This document shows, piece after piece, positions 1 to 6,188 of a stretch of 6,462 nucleotides of DNA. The number at the start of each line of letters is the position of its first letter. Within the stretch, counting starts at the first letter, position 1. The notes beneath the pieces were generated by a model that was given only the letters and a program-made list of their open reading frames with translations, was not told the DNA's origin and made no database searches. The DNA comes from JAGNNV01 sp031392925 (GTDB lineage Bacteria; Acidobacteriota; Vicinamibacteria; Fen-336; JAGNNV01): positions 1 through 6,462 of the forward strand of contig JANMVV010000316.1 of assembly GCA_031392925.1 (NCBI GenBank), written 5' to 3'. The translations under genes and the position numbers were made by a program.

Positions 1-909
1 GAGATCGACCCGTACCAGGTCGTCCGACTCGTGGGGCTCGATGGACGGCGGCATCGACAGGTCGACGATGACGAGGGGCCGCGCCGCCTTCCGCCGCTCG
101 AGATGCTCGCGCGTGATGACCCACTCGCGCACGCTGACCGCCGAGACCACGGCGTCGACGGTGTGCAGGACTTCGGACAGGTCGTCGAGTTCGGCCACCT
201 CGGCGGAAAGAGTGGAGGCGAGAGCCTCGGCCCGGCTTCGCGTGCGGTTCGCGATCACGAGGCTCCCCACGCCGAGGGCCTTCAGGTGCCGCGCCGCCTT
301 GCGCGCGGTATGACCGGCGCCGAGGATGAGCACGCGGCGTTCGGCGAGCGGGATCCGATGGGACAGCCATTGGATCCCAGTTGAGGCCACGCAAAGCGCA
401 CCGTCACCGATCGCGGTCTCCGCGCGAGCGGCGCCGCCCGCCCGGAGCGCGGCGCGAAACACGCCCGACAGAAAGGGCCCGGCGTGCGGAGAGGCCTCCA
501 GGGCGGCGCGAACCTGTCCGAGGATCTCCGCCTCGCCCAGCACCGCCGATTCGAGGCCGGCGCAGACCCGGAAGAGATACCGGGCCACCGAAGCGCCCTG
601 GAGGAGCGTCGACTGCGCGGCCAGGTCGCCGGGATCGAGCCCGAACATCACCTCGAGGAGACGCGTGACGATGGCGTCGTCTTCCGAAGTCCGTGCCCGC
701 CAGTAGAGCTCCCAACGGTTGCAGGTCGAGAGAAGGATGGACTCGGCGCCTCGGGCGGCCAGAGCGGCGTGGAGGCCGCCTGTGGACGCGGCATTCGCGA
801 TCAGCCGGGAGAGTTGCGCGAACCCCTGGGCCCGGTGGTTGATCGACCTCACCCGCAGGGTTTCGCTACCCGCCGAAGGGACCGGCCCGCCCGCTGTCTC
901 GCTCTCCAT
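1..909 (-). CDS. hemA: Glutamyl-tRNA reductase, C-terminus cut off by the window edge
   Basis: The 303 visible codons have no stop and continue past position 1; family members are about 420 residues, so the C-terminal dimerisation domain is missing here. GluTR uses NADPH to reduce glutamyl-tRNA(Glu) to glutamate-1-semialdehyde, the first committed step of C5-pathway tetrapyrrole synthesis in the cytoplasm. Seen: catalytic-domain motif STCNRWELY at residues 61-69 with nucleophile Cys63; GLESAVLGE at 118-126 followed by GQVR at 131-134; a Rossmann segment starting RRVLILGAG at 191-199; ANRT at 220-223; and DLSMPPSIEP at 283-292. Oddities: Tyr111 sits where the family has His (ARHLF), the usual KRVRTET is GAARAET (159-165), the N-terminal NHKTAP motif is NHRAQG, and DIAVPRDI is DLSMPPSI. 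The ATG at 909 has an in-frame TAA upstream and gives about 16 residues before the usual first strand; its Shine-Dalgarno is poor, so a start at codon 20 (GTG) is possible. It lies 70 bp downstream of the response regulator. The family call is firm; whether the enzyme has full activity is less certain. Confidence 0.92.
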   Translation of the reverse strand, partial: MESETAGGPVPSAGSETLRVRSINHRAQGFAQLSRLIANAASTGGLHAALAARGAESILLSTCNRWELYWRARTSEDDAIVTRLLEVMFGLDPGDLAAQSTLLQGASVARYLFRVCAGLESAVLGEAEILGQVRAALEASPHAGPFLSGVFRAALRAGGAARAETAIGDGALCVASTGIQWLSHRIPLAERRVLILGAGHTARKAARHLKALGVGSLVIANRTRSRAEALASTLSAEVAELDDLSEVLHTVDAVVSAVSVREWVITREHLERRKAARPLVIVDLSMPPSIEPHESDDLVRVDL

Positions 910-919
910 TGCTGAGTGA

Positions 920-948
920 AGAGTAGCGACCGGCCCGAAAGCCCACAA
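920..948 (-). promoter_or_regulatory. Weak candidate promoter for hemA
   Basis: On the minus strand a TTGTGG (948-943) lies 17 bp before TACTCT (925-920), giving three matches of six to each sigma-70 hexamer. Transcription would begin near 913, only a few bases before the hemA ATG at 909, so the message would be almost leaderless. This fits the absence of a Shine-Dalgarno there. The match is poor and could be chance; its main support is its position in the only sizeable gap of the cluster and the inverted repeat just upstream. Confidence 0.25.
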
Positions 949-968
949 TTAGCAACACTGCGGAGAGA

Positions 969-988
969 TCTCCGTAGGATTACGGAGA
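969..988. promoter_or_regulatory. Perfect inverted repeat between response regulator and hemA; candidate operator
   Basis: Arms TCTCCGTA (969-976) and TACGGAGA (981-988) are exact reverse complements around a 4-base spacer, GGAT. The regulator stop codon (982-980) lies inside it, spanning the last spacer base and the start of the right arm. A partly overlapping shorter repeat, GGAGA (962-966) with TCTCC (969-973), lies beside it. Two-fold symmetry of about 20 bp suits a dimeric NarL/FixJ-type regulator, and the adjacent upstream gene encodes one. The centre is about 65 bp upstream of the possible hemA start site, a spacing typical of class I activation. It could also act as an RNA hairpin at the end of the regulator transcript, but no U-tract follows on the minus strand, so intrinsic termination is unlikely. 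Confidence 0.45.
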
Positions 989-1639
989 AGGCAGCTCCAC
1001 AATGCCTTCCCGGATTGCCATTTGCGTCAGCAGAGCGACCGAACGGACGCCAAGTTTGCGCATCAGATTGGCCCGGTGCGTCTCCACCGTCCGCGTGCCG
1101 ATACCCAGAGCCGACGCAATCTCCTTGGTGGACAGGCCTCGCGCGAGCATGATGAGCACTTCCCGCTCGCGGTCGGTCAGCGACGACAGGTCCTGCGACT
1201 CGGGACGCCCGCCATGAAGCATTTGAACCATCAGGGTCTGAACCGCAGGAGAGAAATACCTTCCGCCGGACGCCACCGTGGTGAGAGCGGCGGTGAGATC
1301 CTGGACCGCTGAATCCTTGAGAAGGTACCCATCCGCTCCCTCTTCGAGCGTCCGTGCGATGTATTCACGGCCCGCGTGCATGGTCAGAACCACCACCTTG
1401 AGGTCTGGCCGTTCCCCCTTGGCGATTCTCAGGACCTCGATGCCGTCCCTTCGCTCCATCTTCAGATCGAGAATCAGGATGTCGGCGAGCACGTTGCGAA
1501 TGGCCTCCACGGCCTCGTCGCCATCCTTGGCTTCGGCCACGACCACGAACCCCGGCTGGGACTCGACGATGCGACGGATCCCCGCACGTACCAGCGTGTG
1601 GTCGTCGGCGAGGATGACCCGGGTCGCGTGCGGGTTCAT
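980..1639 (-). CDS. NarL/FixJ-family response regulator (receiver plus LuxR-type HTH)
   Basis: This 219-residue protein has standard family length. The receiver domain (about 5-125) has the acidic pair Asp12-Asp13, phospho-acceptor Asp58 in ILILDLKM, Thr86 in VVLTM and Lys108 in LLKDS. A LuxR/GerE helix-turn-helix follows at about 152-212, with LTDREREVL (154-162), the STKEIA turn (170-175) and recognition-helix residues TVETHRANLMRKL (184-196). It should bind DNA as a dimer after phosphorylation by the kinase encoded just upstream. The ATG at 1639 was chosen because the receiver begins five residues later, it overlaps the kinase stop as ATGA, and a GGGGG stretch lies 7 nt upstream. A longer reading frame extends to 1750 but only overlaps the end of the kinase. 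Oddity: the Met of the usual D-x-x-M-P segment is followed by Glu62, so the conserved Pro is missing. Its targets are unknown; hemA next door is the simplest candidate. Confidence 0.95.
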   Translation of the reverse strand: MNPHATRVILADDHTLVRAGIRRIVESQPGFVVVAEAKDGDEAVEAIRNVLADILILDLKMERRDGIEVLRIAKGERPDLKVVVLTMHAGREYIARTLEEGADGYLLKDSAVQDLTAALTTVASGGRYFSPAVQTLMVQMLHGGRPESQDLSSLTDREREVLIMLARGLSTKEIASALGIGTRTVETHRANLMRKLGVRSVALLTQMAIREGIVELPSP

Positions 1640-2895
1640 GAGGGCGCCCCCACAGGAAGCGACGCGACCAGGCGCACCCCGCCCTCCTTCGAAGCGCCGA
1701 TTGCGAGCGTGCCGCCGGCGGCCATGACCCGCTCCTGCATCCCGAGCCACCCCAGACGCGGGCCCACGCCCGGAGCGAGGCCCTGCCCGTCATCCTCCAC
1801 CGTGAGGATCACCCGGGAATCGGAATGAACCACGCTGGCCTTGACCCGTGTGGCCCGGGCGTGCCGCACCACGTTCGTGAGGGCCTCCTGGATGACTCGG
1901 TAGATCACGACTTCCGTATCTTGAGGCATCTCGGCGAGCTGGTCCAGACCGAGGTCGACCTGAAGCCGCGAGCGTTGGGAGACATCGTTGGCAAGGGCGC
2001 GCAGGGCCGGGGCCAGGCCAAGATCGTCCAGGGCGGAGGGCCTGAGGAGGTTGCTCAGATCGCGCACCTGTGCGAGCGCTCGCCCGACCAGAGCGCCGGC
2101 CTCGGTGTGACCATCCAGATCGAGGCCGATCTTCACCGCAGTGAGAGCCTGCCCCGCTTCGTCGTGGAGCTCGCGGGCGATGCGCCGGCGCTCGTCTTCC
2201 TGACTGCTCAGGAGCAGCCTCGTGAGCTGCTCCAGTTCGGTGGTGCGCGCCGCGAGTTTCCCTCGCTCCTCGCTCAGGACCAGGAACAGCATCCCGAGTC
2301 CGATACCGAAGATGAAGAGGATGTCGATGAACGCACCATAAAGAACGCTCGCCCCAAAGCGGCGGAGCAGCGGATAGTCGAGATGGTGTAGGCCCCAGAA
2401 GACGAAGGCCCAGGTGAGCACCCGGGTGGCCCGGCCCTTGACCCGGGTCCCGTCCCGCGACAGCACGATGCCCGTCCAGACCGTCACCGAGGCGAGAAGG
2501 AGCGTTGAGGTCACGCCCGCGAGCATCATGCTGTGCATTTCGTAGATCGTGAGCCAGGCCCAGGCCACGACGAGTGGCGGCGCGAGGGCGTGACGGAGCC
2601 GCCACTCGAACCCGCGCGAGAGCTGGGTAGCGGCGGCGAGCAGGAGCAGGGCGCTGATCCCGGTCATCACCTGATGCAGAAAGAGCCAGATCGTGTCGCG
2701 CCGCACCAGGAAGATGGACATGAGGGCGAGCCGCAGCACATAGACGAACCAGGCGGCAGACCAGGTCAGGAAATGGTCGCCTCGCTCCCTCACCCACAGC
2801 GCGTAGCAGGTCACGGCCAGGGCGAGGGTCAGGATCGACTGAAACCCGAGGGTGCTGCATTCGACGAACGTGCGATCGTAGGTGGCGGCGTCCAC
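1636..2895 (-). CDS. Membrane-bound sensor histidine kinase, NarX/DegS type (HisKA_3)
   Basis: This 419-residue inner-membrane kinase should phosphorylate the response regulator encoded immediately downstream. The N-terminal half is hydrophobic, with about seven predicted membrane segments (near 17-35, 43-63, 69-91, 104-120, 122-145, 158-172, 183-207) and no obvious periplasmic domain, so it probably senses within or near the membrane. A short coiled region (208-232) leads to the HisKA_3 dimerisation domain with RELHDEAGQ (241-249): His244 is the phosphorylation site, and Asp245-x3-Gln249 is the phosphatase motif of this class, suggesting dual kinase/phosphatase activity. LRPSALDDLGL (284-294) is typical of the family. 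The HATPase domain has the N box EALTN (337-341), the G1 box DDGQG (368-372) and GWLGMQERV (382-390). The GTG start follows the hemD stop by 2 bp and the ORF ends in an ATGA overlap with the regulator. The WGLHHLDYP segment (167-175) puts two adjacent histidines near a membrane edge. The signal is not evident from sequence. Confidence 0.95.
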   Translation of the reverse strand: MDAATYDRTFVECSTLGFQSILTLALAVTCYALWVRERGDHFLTWSAAWFVYVLRLALMSIFLVRRDTIWLFLHQVMTGISALLLLAAATQLSRGFEWRLRHALAPPLVVAWAWLTIYEMHSMMLAGVTSTLLLASVTVWTGIVLSRDGTRVKGRATRVLTWAFVFWGLHHLDYPLLRRFGASVLYGAFIDILFIFGIGLGMLFLVLSEERGKLAARTTELEQLTRLLLSSQEDERRRIARELHDEAGQALTAVKIGLDLDGHTEAGALVGRALAQVRDLSNLLRPSALDDLGLAPALRALANDVSQRSRLQVDLGLDQLAEMPQDTEVVIYRVIQEALTNVVRHARATRVKASVVHSDSRVILTVEDDGQGLAPGVGPRLGWLGMQERVMAAGGTLAIGASKEGGVRLVASLPVGAPS

Positions 2896-2897
2896 GC

Positions 2898-3659
2898 TTA
2901 TCCCCTGCTCGACGCGAGTTCCGCGAGACAGCGGGCCGCATCGGTGAAGGTGGTGGTCCTCGGGATCGACGCATCGATTCCATGCGCGGCGAGGGCCGCG
3001 GCGGTGGTGGCGCCGATGGCAACCACCGCCTCGAGATCTTGAAGGGCCTGAACTCCGAGCACGCGGACCAGGGTCTCCGCCACCTGCGGGCTCGCGATCA
3101 CCGTTGCATCCGGTCGCGCTGCCGTCCAGCCTTCGCGGATTTCGGAGTCGGCGCGGGGCCTCATCCGGTAGGCCTCGACGTCATCGACATGGGCCCCGGC
3201 CGCGCGCAGGCCAAGGACGAGATCACGCTTTCCATCGGCGGCCCTGGGAATGAAGACGCGGCGGCCGGACCAGGCGTGCAGATCAAGGAGGTGCTTCGCG
3301 AGCGCCTCCGCCCCGGACTCGGGCGCCACCACGGGCGGCGGATCGGCTCCAGCGTCGGCGAGGGCGCGCGCGGTCACCTTGCCGACCGCAGCGGTACGCA
3401 GTCCGCGGGGCCACGGATCTGACCTCGCCTGAACCACGGCGTCAACCGCCCGCGTGCTGGCGCAGATCATCCACGCATAACTTGCAAGATCGGCAGCCGC
3501 GCGCCTCAGGGCAAGCGGGTCCGCCGGTGGCTGCGCTTCCATCACCACGCACGATCTCGGCCGCGCGCCTGCCGCGCGCAGGGCCTCGTGCAACGCTCCG
3601 TCCGGGGACTCGTCCCTCGTCACCGCGACGATCCATGGCAGGGACGCGGCTTGGCTCAT
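2898..3659 (-). CDS. hemD: Uroporphyrinogen-III synthase
   Basis: The 253-residue length is normal for this enzyme, which inverts ring D and cyclises hydroxymethylbilane to uroporphyrinogen III in the cytoplasm. The family is poorly conserved, but its two-lobe pattern is visible. The first lobe begins WIVAVTRDE (9-17) and includes ICASTRAVDAV (65-75) and AVGKVTARAL with the following Gly (91-104). The second lobe includes RVFIPRAADGKRDLV (134-148), LRAAGAHVDDVEAYRM (151-166), TVIASPQVAETLV (186-198) and AIGATTAAALAAHGI (214-228). The ATG at 3659 is the first start after the upstream gene and has only a weak GGAT upstream. The stop is 2 bp before the kinase start, so the two are very likely cotranscribed. 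In many genomes hemD follows hemA-hemC; here it precedes a two-component system and then hemA. No hemC is visible in the window. Confidence 0.9.
   Translation of the reverse strand: MSQAASLPWIVAVTRDESPDGALHEALRAAGARPRSCVVMEAQPPADPLALRRAAADLASYAWMICASTRAVDAVVQARSDPWPRGLRTAAVGKVTARALADAGADPPPVVAPESGAEALAKHLLDLHAWSGRRVFIPRAADGKRDLVLGLRAAGAHVDDVEAYRMRPRADSEIREGWTAARPDATVIASPQVAETLVRVLGVQALQDLEAVVAIGATTAAALAAHGIDASIPRTTTFTDAARCLAELASSRG
2901..2906 (-). promoter_or_regulatory. Shine-Dalgarno supporting the GTG start of the kinase
   Basis: AGGGGA on the minus strand lies inside the last codons of hemD, 5 nt before the GTG at 2895. It supports that start and implies translational coupling of hemD and the kinase. 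Confidence 0.6.
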
Positions 3660-3690
3660 TTCGATCCGAGGATAGTGGCAAGGCGCGGTC

Positions 3691-3706
3691 CCGCCGCAAA
3701 CGGCGG
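3691..3706. other. GC-rich hairpin directly after the M20 stop codon
   Basis: CCGCCG (3691-3696) and CGGCGG (3701-3706) form a perfect 6-bp stem around a 4-base loop, abutting the M20 stop (3709-3707) in the 47-bp gap before hemD. No T-tract follows on the minus strand, so it is not a convincing intrinsic terminator. It may attenuate or protect the upstream message, leaving it open whether the M20 gene and hemD share a transcript. Confidence 0.4.
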
Positions 3707-4744
3707 TTAGAAGGCGGGTGCGACCAGGGGCGCGGACGCGAGCAACGATTTCACCAGACCCGCGTAGACATCGACGGCTTCGAGGAGATCGTCTTTCAGG
3801 ATGAACTCGTGGGCGGTGTGCGCGTCGTGGATCGATCCCGGACCGAAGAGGACGGGTTGGCCCCAGGCATCGAGGTAGGGAATGTCGGTGCCGAAGCGGA
3901 CCACGATCTCGCCGCGGCCGAGGCCCGGCACGACCTTCAGATGAATCGGCTCGCTGGTCGAGTTCACTTCAATGGAGGCGCGGTCGCCCACGACCTTCTG
4001 AACCATGGCGTGAATCCCCGGGGACGCGGTCACCGTCCGGAACATCAGCTCCGCGGCCGCGTGGGGCGGAATGATGTTGGGCTTGATCCCGGCCTTCAGG
4101 GTGCCGATGTTCATGGTGGTGGGGCCCAGCACGGGATCCTCGGGCCAGGCGGTCGCGCGAAGCTCGGCCAGGATGTCGAGGAGTTTCAGCACCGCCGACT
4201 CACCCAGCTCAGGATAGGCGGCGTGAGCGGCCCGGCCGGTAGCGTTCAGGGTGATTCGAAGAACGCCCTTCCCCGCCACCGCCTGCTTGAAGTCGGTGGG
4301 CTCGGCGTTGATGATGAAACGGTTCCGCCCTGGCGTTCCATTCGCGATCCTCGCGCCGTCCCCGCCTTCCTCTTCGCCGACCATGAAGAGAAGCCCGAAG
4401 TTGTTCAACCCTTCGCCGCGAAGCCTGAGCGCCGCGAAGATCTGCGCCGCGATCAATCCTTTCGCGTCGCACGCGCCGCGACCCTGGATCCGGTCGCCGA
4501 GGTCCTTCGCGGGCAGATGGGGGGGCACGCAGTCCATGTGGGTGGAGAGCGTGACCAGCGGATCGCCCACGCGGGCGATGACGTTGAACCTCCCGGCGGA
4601 CACCTTTTGCCTTTCGACCGCGAATCCCGCGCCCTCGAGGGTCGACGCGATGGCGTCGCACACGCGTTCTTCCTCCCAGGTAGTGGAGGGGATATCGATC
4701 AGGGCCTTGAGGAGGGAGATCGGGTCGGTCAGGGGCAAGGTCAC
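3707..4744 (-). CDS. M20-family metallopeptidase / N-acyl-amino-acid deacylase (ArgE/DapE/LysK-like)
   Basis: This 345-residue dinuclear-zinc hydrolase should cleave an N-acyl group from an amino acid in the cytoplasm. All core residues are present: His69 and Asp71 in STHMD, bridging Asp93 in GRGACDAKG, general base Glu125 and ligand Glu126 in GEEEGG, Glu148 in NAEPT, and His312 in HTAHEF. His174 in GRAAHAAYPELG marks the dimerisation lid domain (about 156-262). Members of this group act as acetylornithine deacetylase, succinyl-diaminopimelate desuccinylase or LysW-lysine/ornithine hydrolase. At 345 residues it is on the short side, nearer LysK-like forms, but the substrate cannot be fixed from sequence. 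The GTG at 4744 gives the usual N-terminus (DPISLLKALIDIPS), though no clear Shine-Dalgarno precedes it; TTG two codons later is an alternative. It is divergent from the 437-residue gene and 47 bp upstream of hemD. No functional link with haem synthesis is evident beyond proximity. Confidence 0.93.
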   Translation of the reverse strand: MTLPLTDPISLLKALIDIPSTTWEEERVCDAIASTLEGAGFAVERQKVSAGRFNVIARVGDPLVTLSTHMDCVPPHLPAKDLGDRIQGRGACDAKGLIAAQIFAALRLRGEGLNNFGLLFMVGEEEGGDGARIANGTPGRNRFIINAEPTDFKQAVAGKGVLRITLNATGRAAHAAYPELGESAVLKLLDILAELRATAWPEDPVLGPTTMNIGTLKAGIKPNIIPPHAAAELMFRTVTASPGIHAMVQKVVGDRASIEVNSTSEPIHLKVVPGLGRGEIVVRFGTDIPYLDAWGQPVLFGPGSIHDAHTAHEFILKDDLLEAVDVYAGLVKSLLASAPLVAPAF

Positions 4745-4821
4745 GGTGCCGGGAAGCCTACCGTCCCTGCGGGCATCAGCGAGAGTGCGTCTTGAAGAAC
4801 GGTCTATAAGATCCGGCTGCC
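4745..4821. promoter_or_regulatory. Divergent intergenic region with an AT-rich promoter-like core
   Basis: This 77-bp gap separates the leftward M20 gene from the rightward 437-residue gene and must hold at least one promoter. The only AT-rich stretch is TCTATAAGAT (4803-4812). Read rightward it contains TATAAG (4805-4810), about 12 bp before the TTG start at 4822, which would give a nearly leaderless message. Read leftward it contains TATAGA (4808-4803), leaving a leader of about 50 nt before the M20 GTG. No good -35 hexamer is seen at the proper distance on either strand, so the direction is undecided. Confidence 0.3.
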
Positions 4822-6135
4822 TTGACTATCCGCGGTCTCCCATCCGGCCCTGCTCACATTCCGCCGTTCGCGGAGGCCTGCGCGTCCATTGAAGACGCGC
4901 TTGCGGGCGACACGCGGCGCCGGGTCATCGAAGAAGTCTCGAAGGCGAAGACGTTCGACCGGGCAGTGCGTCACCTGCGCGAGGGGATGCGAGCACACCG
5001 CTTCGAGTCGGGTGGCGCGCCGCTCTTCCCGGGCCGATGGGTGAAAGCCTTCGACCAGGTCACGCGCCGGGACGGCTTTCACGCGCTGCACGACTGGGAC
5101 GGGAAAGTCGACCGGTTCAACGACGACATCATCCCGGTCGAGGTCGCGACCTTCGCGGAGCGGATGATCCGGCCGGCGGATCACGCCAAGGCGCGCGTGG
5201 CCCTGGCCATCCTGCTCGACTACTACTTCGTTCATCTCCTCGGCCTGCTCGCGTTGCGTGCCTGGGATGAAGGCGACCCGAACGCAAATCTCCAGGCGGT
5301 CACGTGCCTCCTCGGCCACCTTCAGGGGCCGGATGGGAGCGGCCAGATGTTCGCTCGCGACGCCGAGGGTTTGATCATCATCGCCACGTCGCACTTCGAG
5401 CCGGATATCACTGCCTACGATCGCCTGCTCGCGCGCGTGCGCCTTCTCGAGCCGAAGCCTCGGCTGAATCTGGCCATCACGCATGCGGCGATCCTGGGCT
5501 GCCATCTGCGCTTCGGTCTCGAGGTCACCTGCGCGGGCAGCGTCGGCGCGCTTCGGGACGACAACGCGCCCGACTATCCCTGGCTCTGCGAAGCGGTGGC
5601 GACACTCCTCGAGGCCTACGCCGCGGCGGTGGCAAACCGCGAGGGTTCGGAACGGCGCCGGCTCAGCGAGGCAATCCTGCTCGGACTGATGCCGGATCCG
5701 GAGGCGTTGCTCGGAGCCGATCCGCCGGAGTCTCTCCTCGCCTGCGATCCGAGACCGGCGAGGCTTCGCGAACTCTTCGCCGCCCATCGAGCCGAACTTC
5801 GTCACGACTTCGAAGCGCATCGCCCCGATCCGACCGCCTATTCGCCCTTTTCATTCACATTCAACTTCCCACACAACCTGGTGAAGGGCATCGTGGTCGA
5901 CGCCGCGTTCCGGGGCTCGCCGTGGCCGCTGTCGCTCCACGACCTCGTGACCGCATTTCCGAAGTCGCCGGAACTCGACTTCGGCCGACGCTCGCTCGCG
6001 ACCACCCTGATGGGCTACGCGCTCGCGAGCCCCGACACCATCCGCGGCCGCCCACACCCCGCCATCGTCTGCGACCCCATAACGGGCCTCCACGCATTCG
6101 AGAAGGCCGTTCAACGGCTGACAGCTATCGCCTAG
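4822..6135 (+). CDS. Uncharacterised 437-residue soluble protein
   Basis: I do not recognise this family. It is the only rightward gene in the window and appears to be a real one: it stays open for 437 codons, has G/C-rich third positions, and its composition is protein-like, with motifs such as FSFTFNFPHNLVKGIVVD (343-360). There is no signal peptide. The strongest hydrophobic stretch (about 125-147, ARVALAILLDYYFVHLLGLLALR) is broken by charged and polar residues and is more likely a buried helix than a membrane span. Much of the chain looks alpha-helical, with His/Asp-rich spots (FHALHDWDG 86-94; SHFEPDITAYD 190-200; HNLVKG 351-356) that could be ligand- or metal-binding, though this is not demonstrated. 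The TTG at 4822 is the first possible start after an in-frame TAA (4807-4809). It lacks a Shine-Dalgarno; other in-frame options (GTG 4966, ATG 4987) would remove 48-55 residues. A 338-codon frame on the opposite strand looks like a shadow. Confidence 0.78.
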   Translation: MTIRGLPSGPAHIPPFAEACASIEDALAGDTRRRVIEEVSKAKTFDRAVRHLREGMRAHRFESGGAPLFPGRWVKAFDQVTRRDGFHALHDWDGKVDRFNDDIIPVEVATFAERMIRPADHAKARVALAILLDYYFVHLLGLLALRAWDEGDPNANLQAVTCLLGHLQGPDGSGQMFARDAEGLIIIATSHFEPDITAYDRLLARVRLLEPKPRLNLAITHAAILGCHLRFGLEVTCAGSVGALRDDNAPDYPWLCEAVATLLEAYAAAVANREGSERRRLSEAILLGLMPDPEALLGADPPESLLACDPRPARLRELFAAHRAELRHDFEAHRPDPTAYSPFSFTFNFPHNLVKGIVVDAAFRGSPWPLSLHDLVTAFPKSPELDFGRRSLATTLMGYALASPDTIRGRPHPAIVCDPITGLHAFEKAVQRLTAIA

Positions 6136-6143
6136 CCCGGTAC

Positions 6144-6188
6144 CGTCATTGCGAGGAGCGAGCCGAAGGCGACCGACGAAGCAACCCC
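6144..6188. repeat. Dispersed REP-like palindromic repeat
   Basis: The segment begins CGTCATTGCGAGGAGCGAG, 8 bp after the stop of the 437-residue gene, and ends GACGAAGCAACCCC. From memory, very similar intergenic units (CGTCATTGCGAGGAGCG, a short variable centre, then CGACGAAGCAATC) occur in many copies in diverse bacterial genomes. It is imperfectly palindromic: TTGC (6149-6152) pairs with GCAA (6181-6184), and the apex has GCC (6162-6164) opposite GGC (6168-6170). Only one copy is in this window, so the repeat status rests on recognition and not on local evidence. Confidence 0.6.

Noticed and set aside
31..915. Several rightward open frames of 66-143 codons at the left end
   Set aside because: All are antisense to the glutamyl-tRNA reductase frame, which is open across the whole segment and carries clear family motifs.
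970..987. Intrinsic terminator for the response regulator
   Set aside because: The inverted repeat has a good stem, but on the minus strand it is followed by mixed sequence with no U-run, so a regulatory role was preferred.
1640..1750. Upstream extension of the response regulator by 37 codons
   Set aside because: The extension is Arg/Gly-rich and overlaps the HATPase end of the kinase. The ATG at 1639 matches the receiver-domain start and gives a classical ATGA junction.
1790..3022. Leftward 410-codon frame overlapping the kinase and hemD in another register
   Set aside because: It is Pro/Arg-rich and overlaps two well-supported genes on the same strand; it is a frame shadow.
4741..4776. 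Short leftward reading frame of 11 codons ending in a TGA that overlaps the M20 GTG
   Set aside because: It resembles a regulatory leader peptide by position, but it has no Shine-Dalgarno and no codon pattern suggesting attenuation; chance is the simpler explanation.
3482..4795. Rightward 437-codon open frame opposite the M20 gene
   Set aside because: It lies antisense to a complete M20 enzyme with all metal ligands. Its product is low-complexity (G, R, E, H-rich) with no recognisable motif, as expected for a shadow frame in GC-rich DNA.
4804..5820. Leftward 338-codon open frame opposite the unknown 437-residue gene
   Set aside because: Its composition is dominated by Arg, Glu and Ala with no domain-like pattern, whereas the rightward frame has balanced hydrophobic and aromatic segments. 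The rightward frame was kept as the gene.
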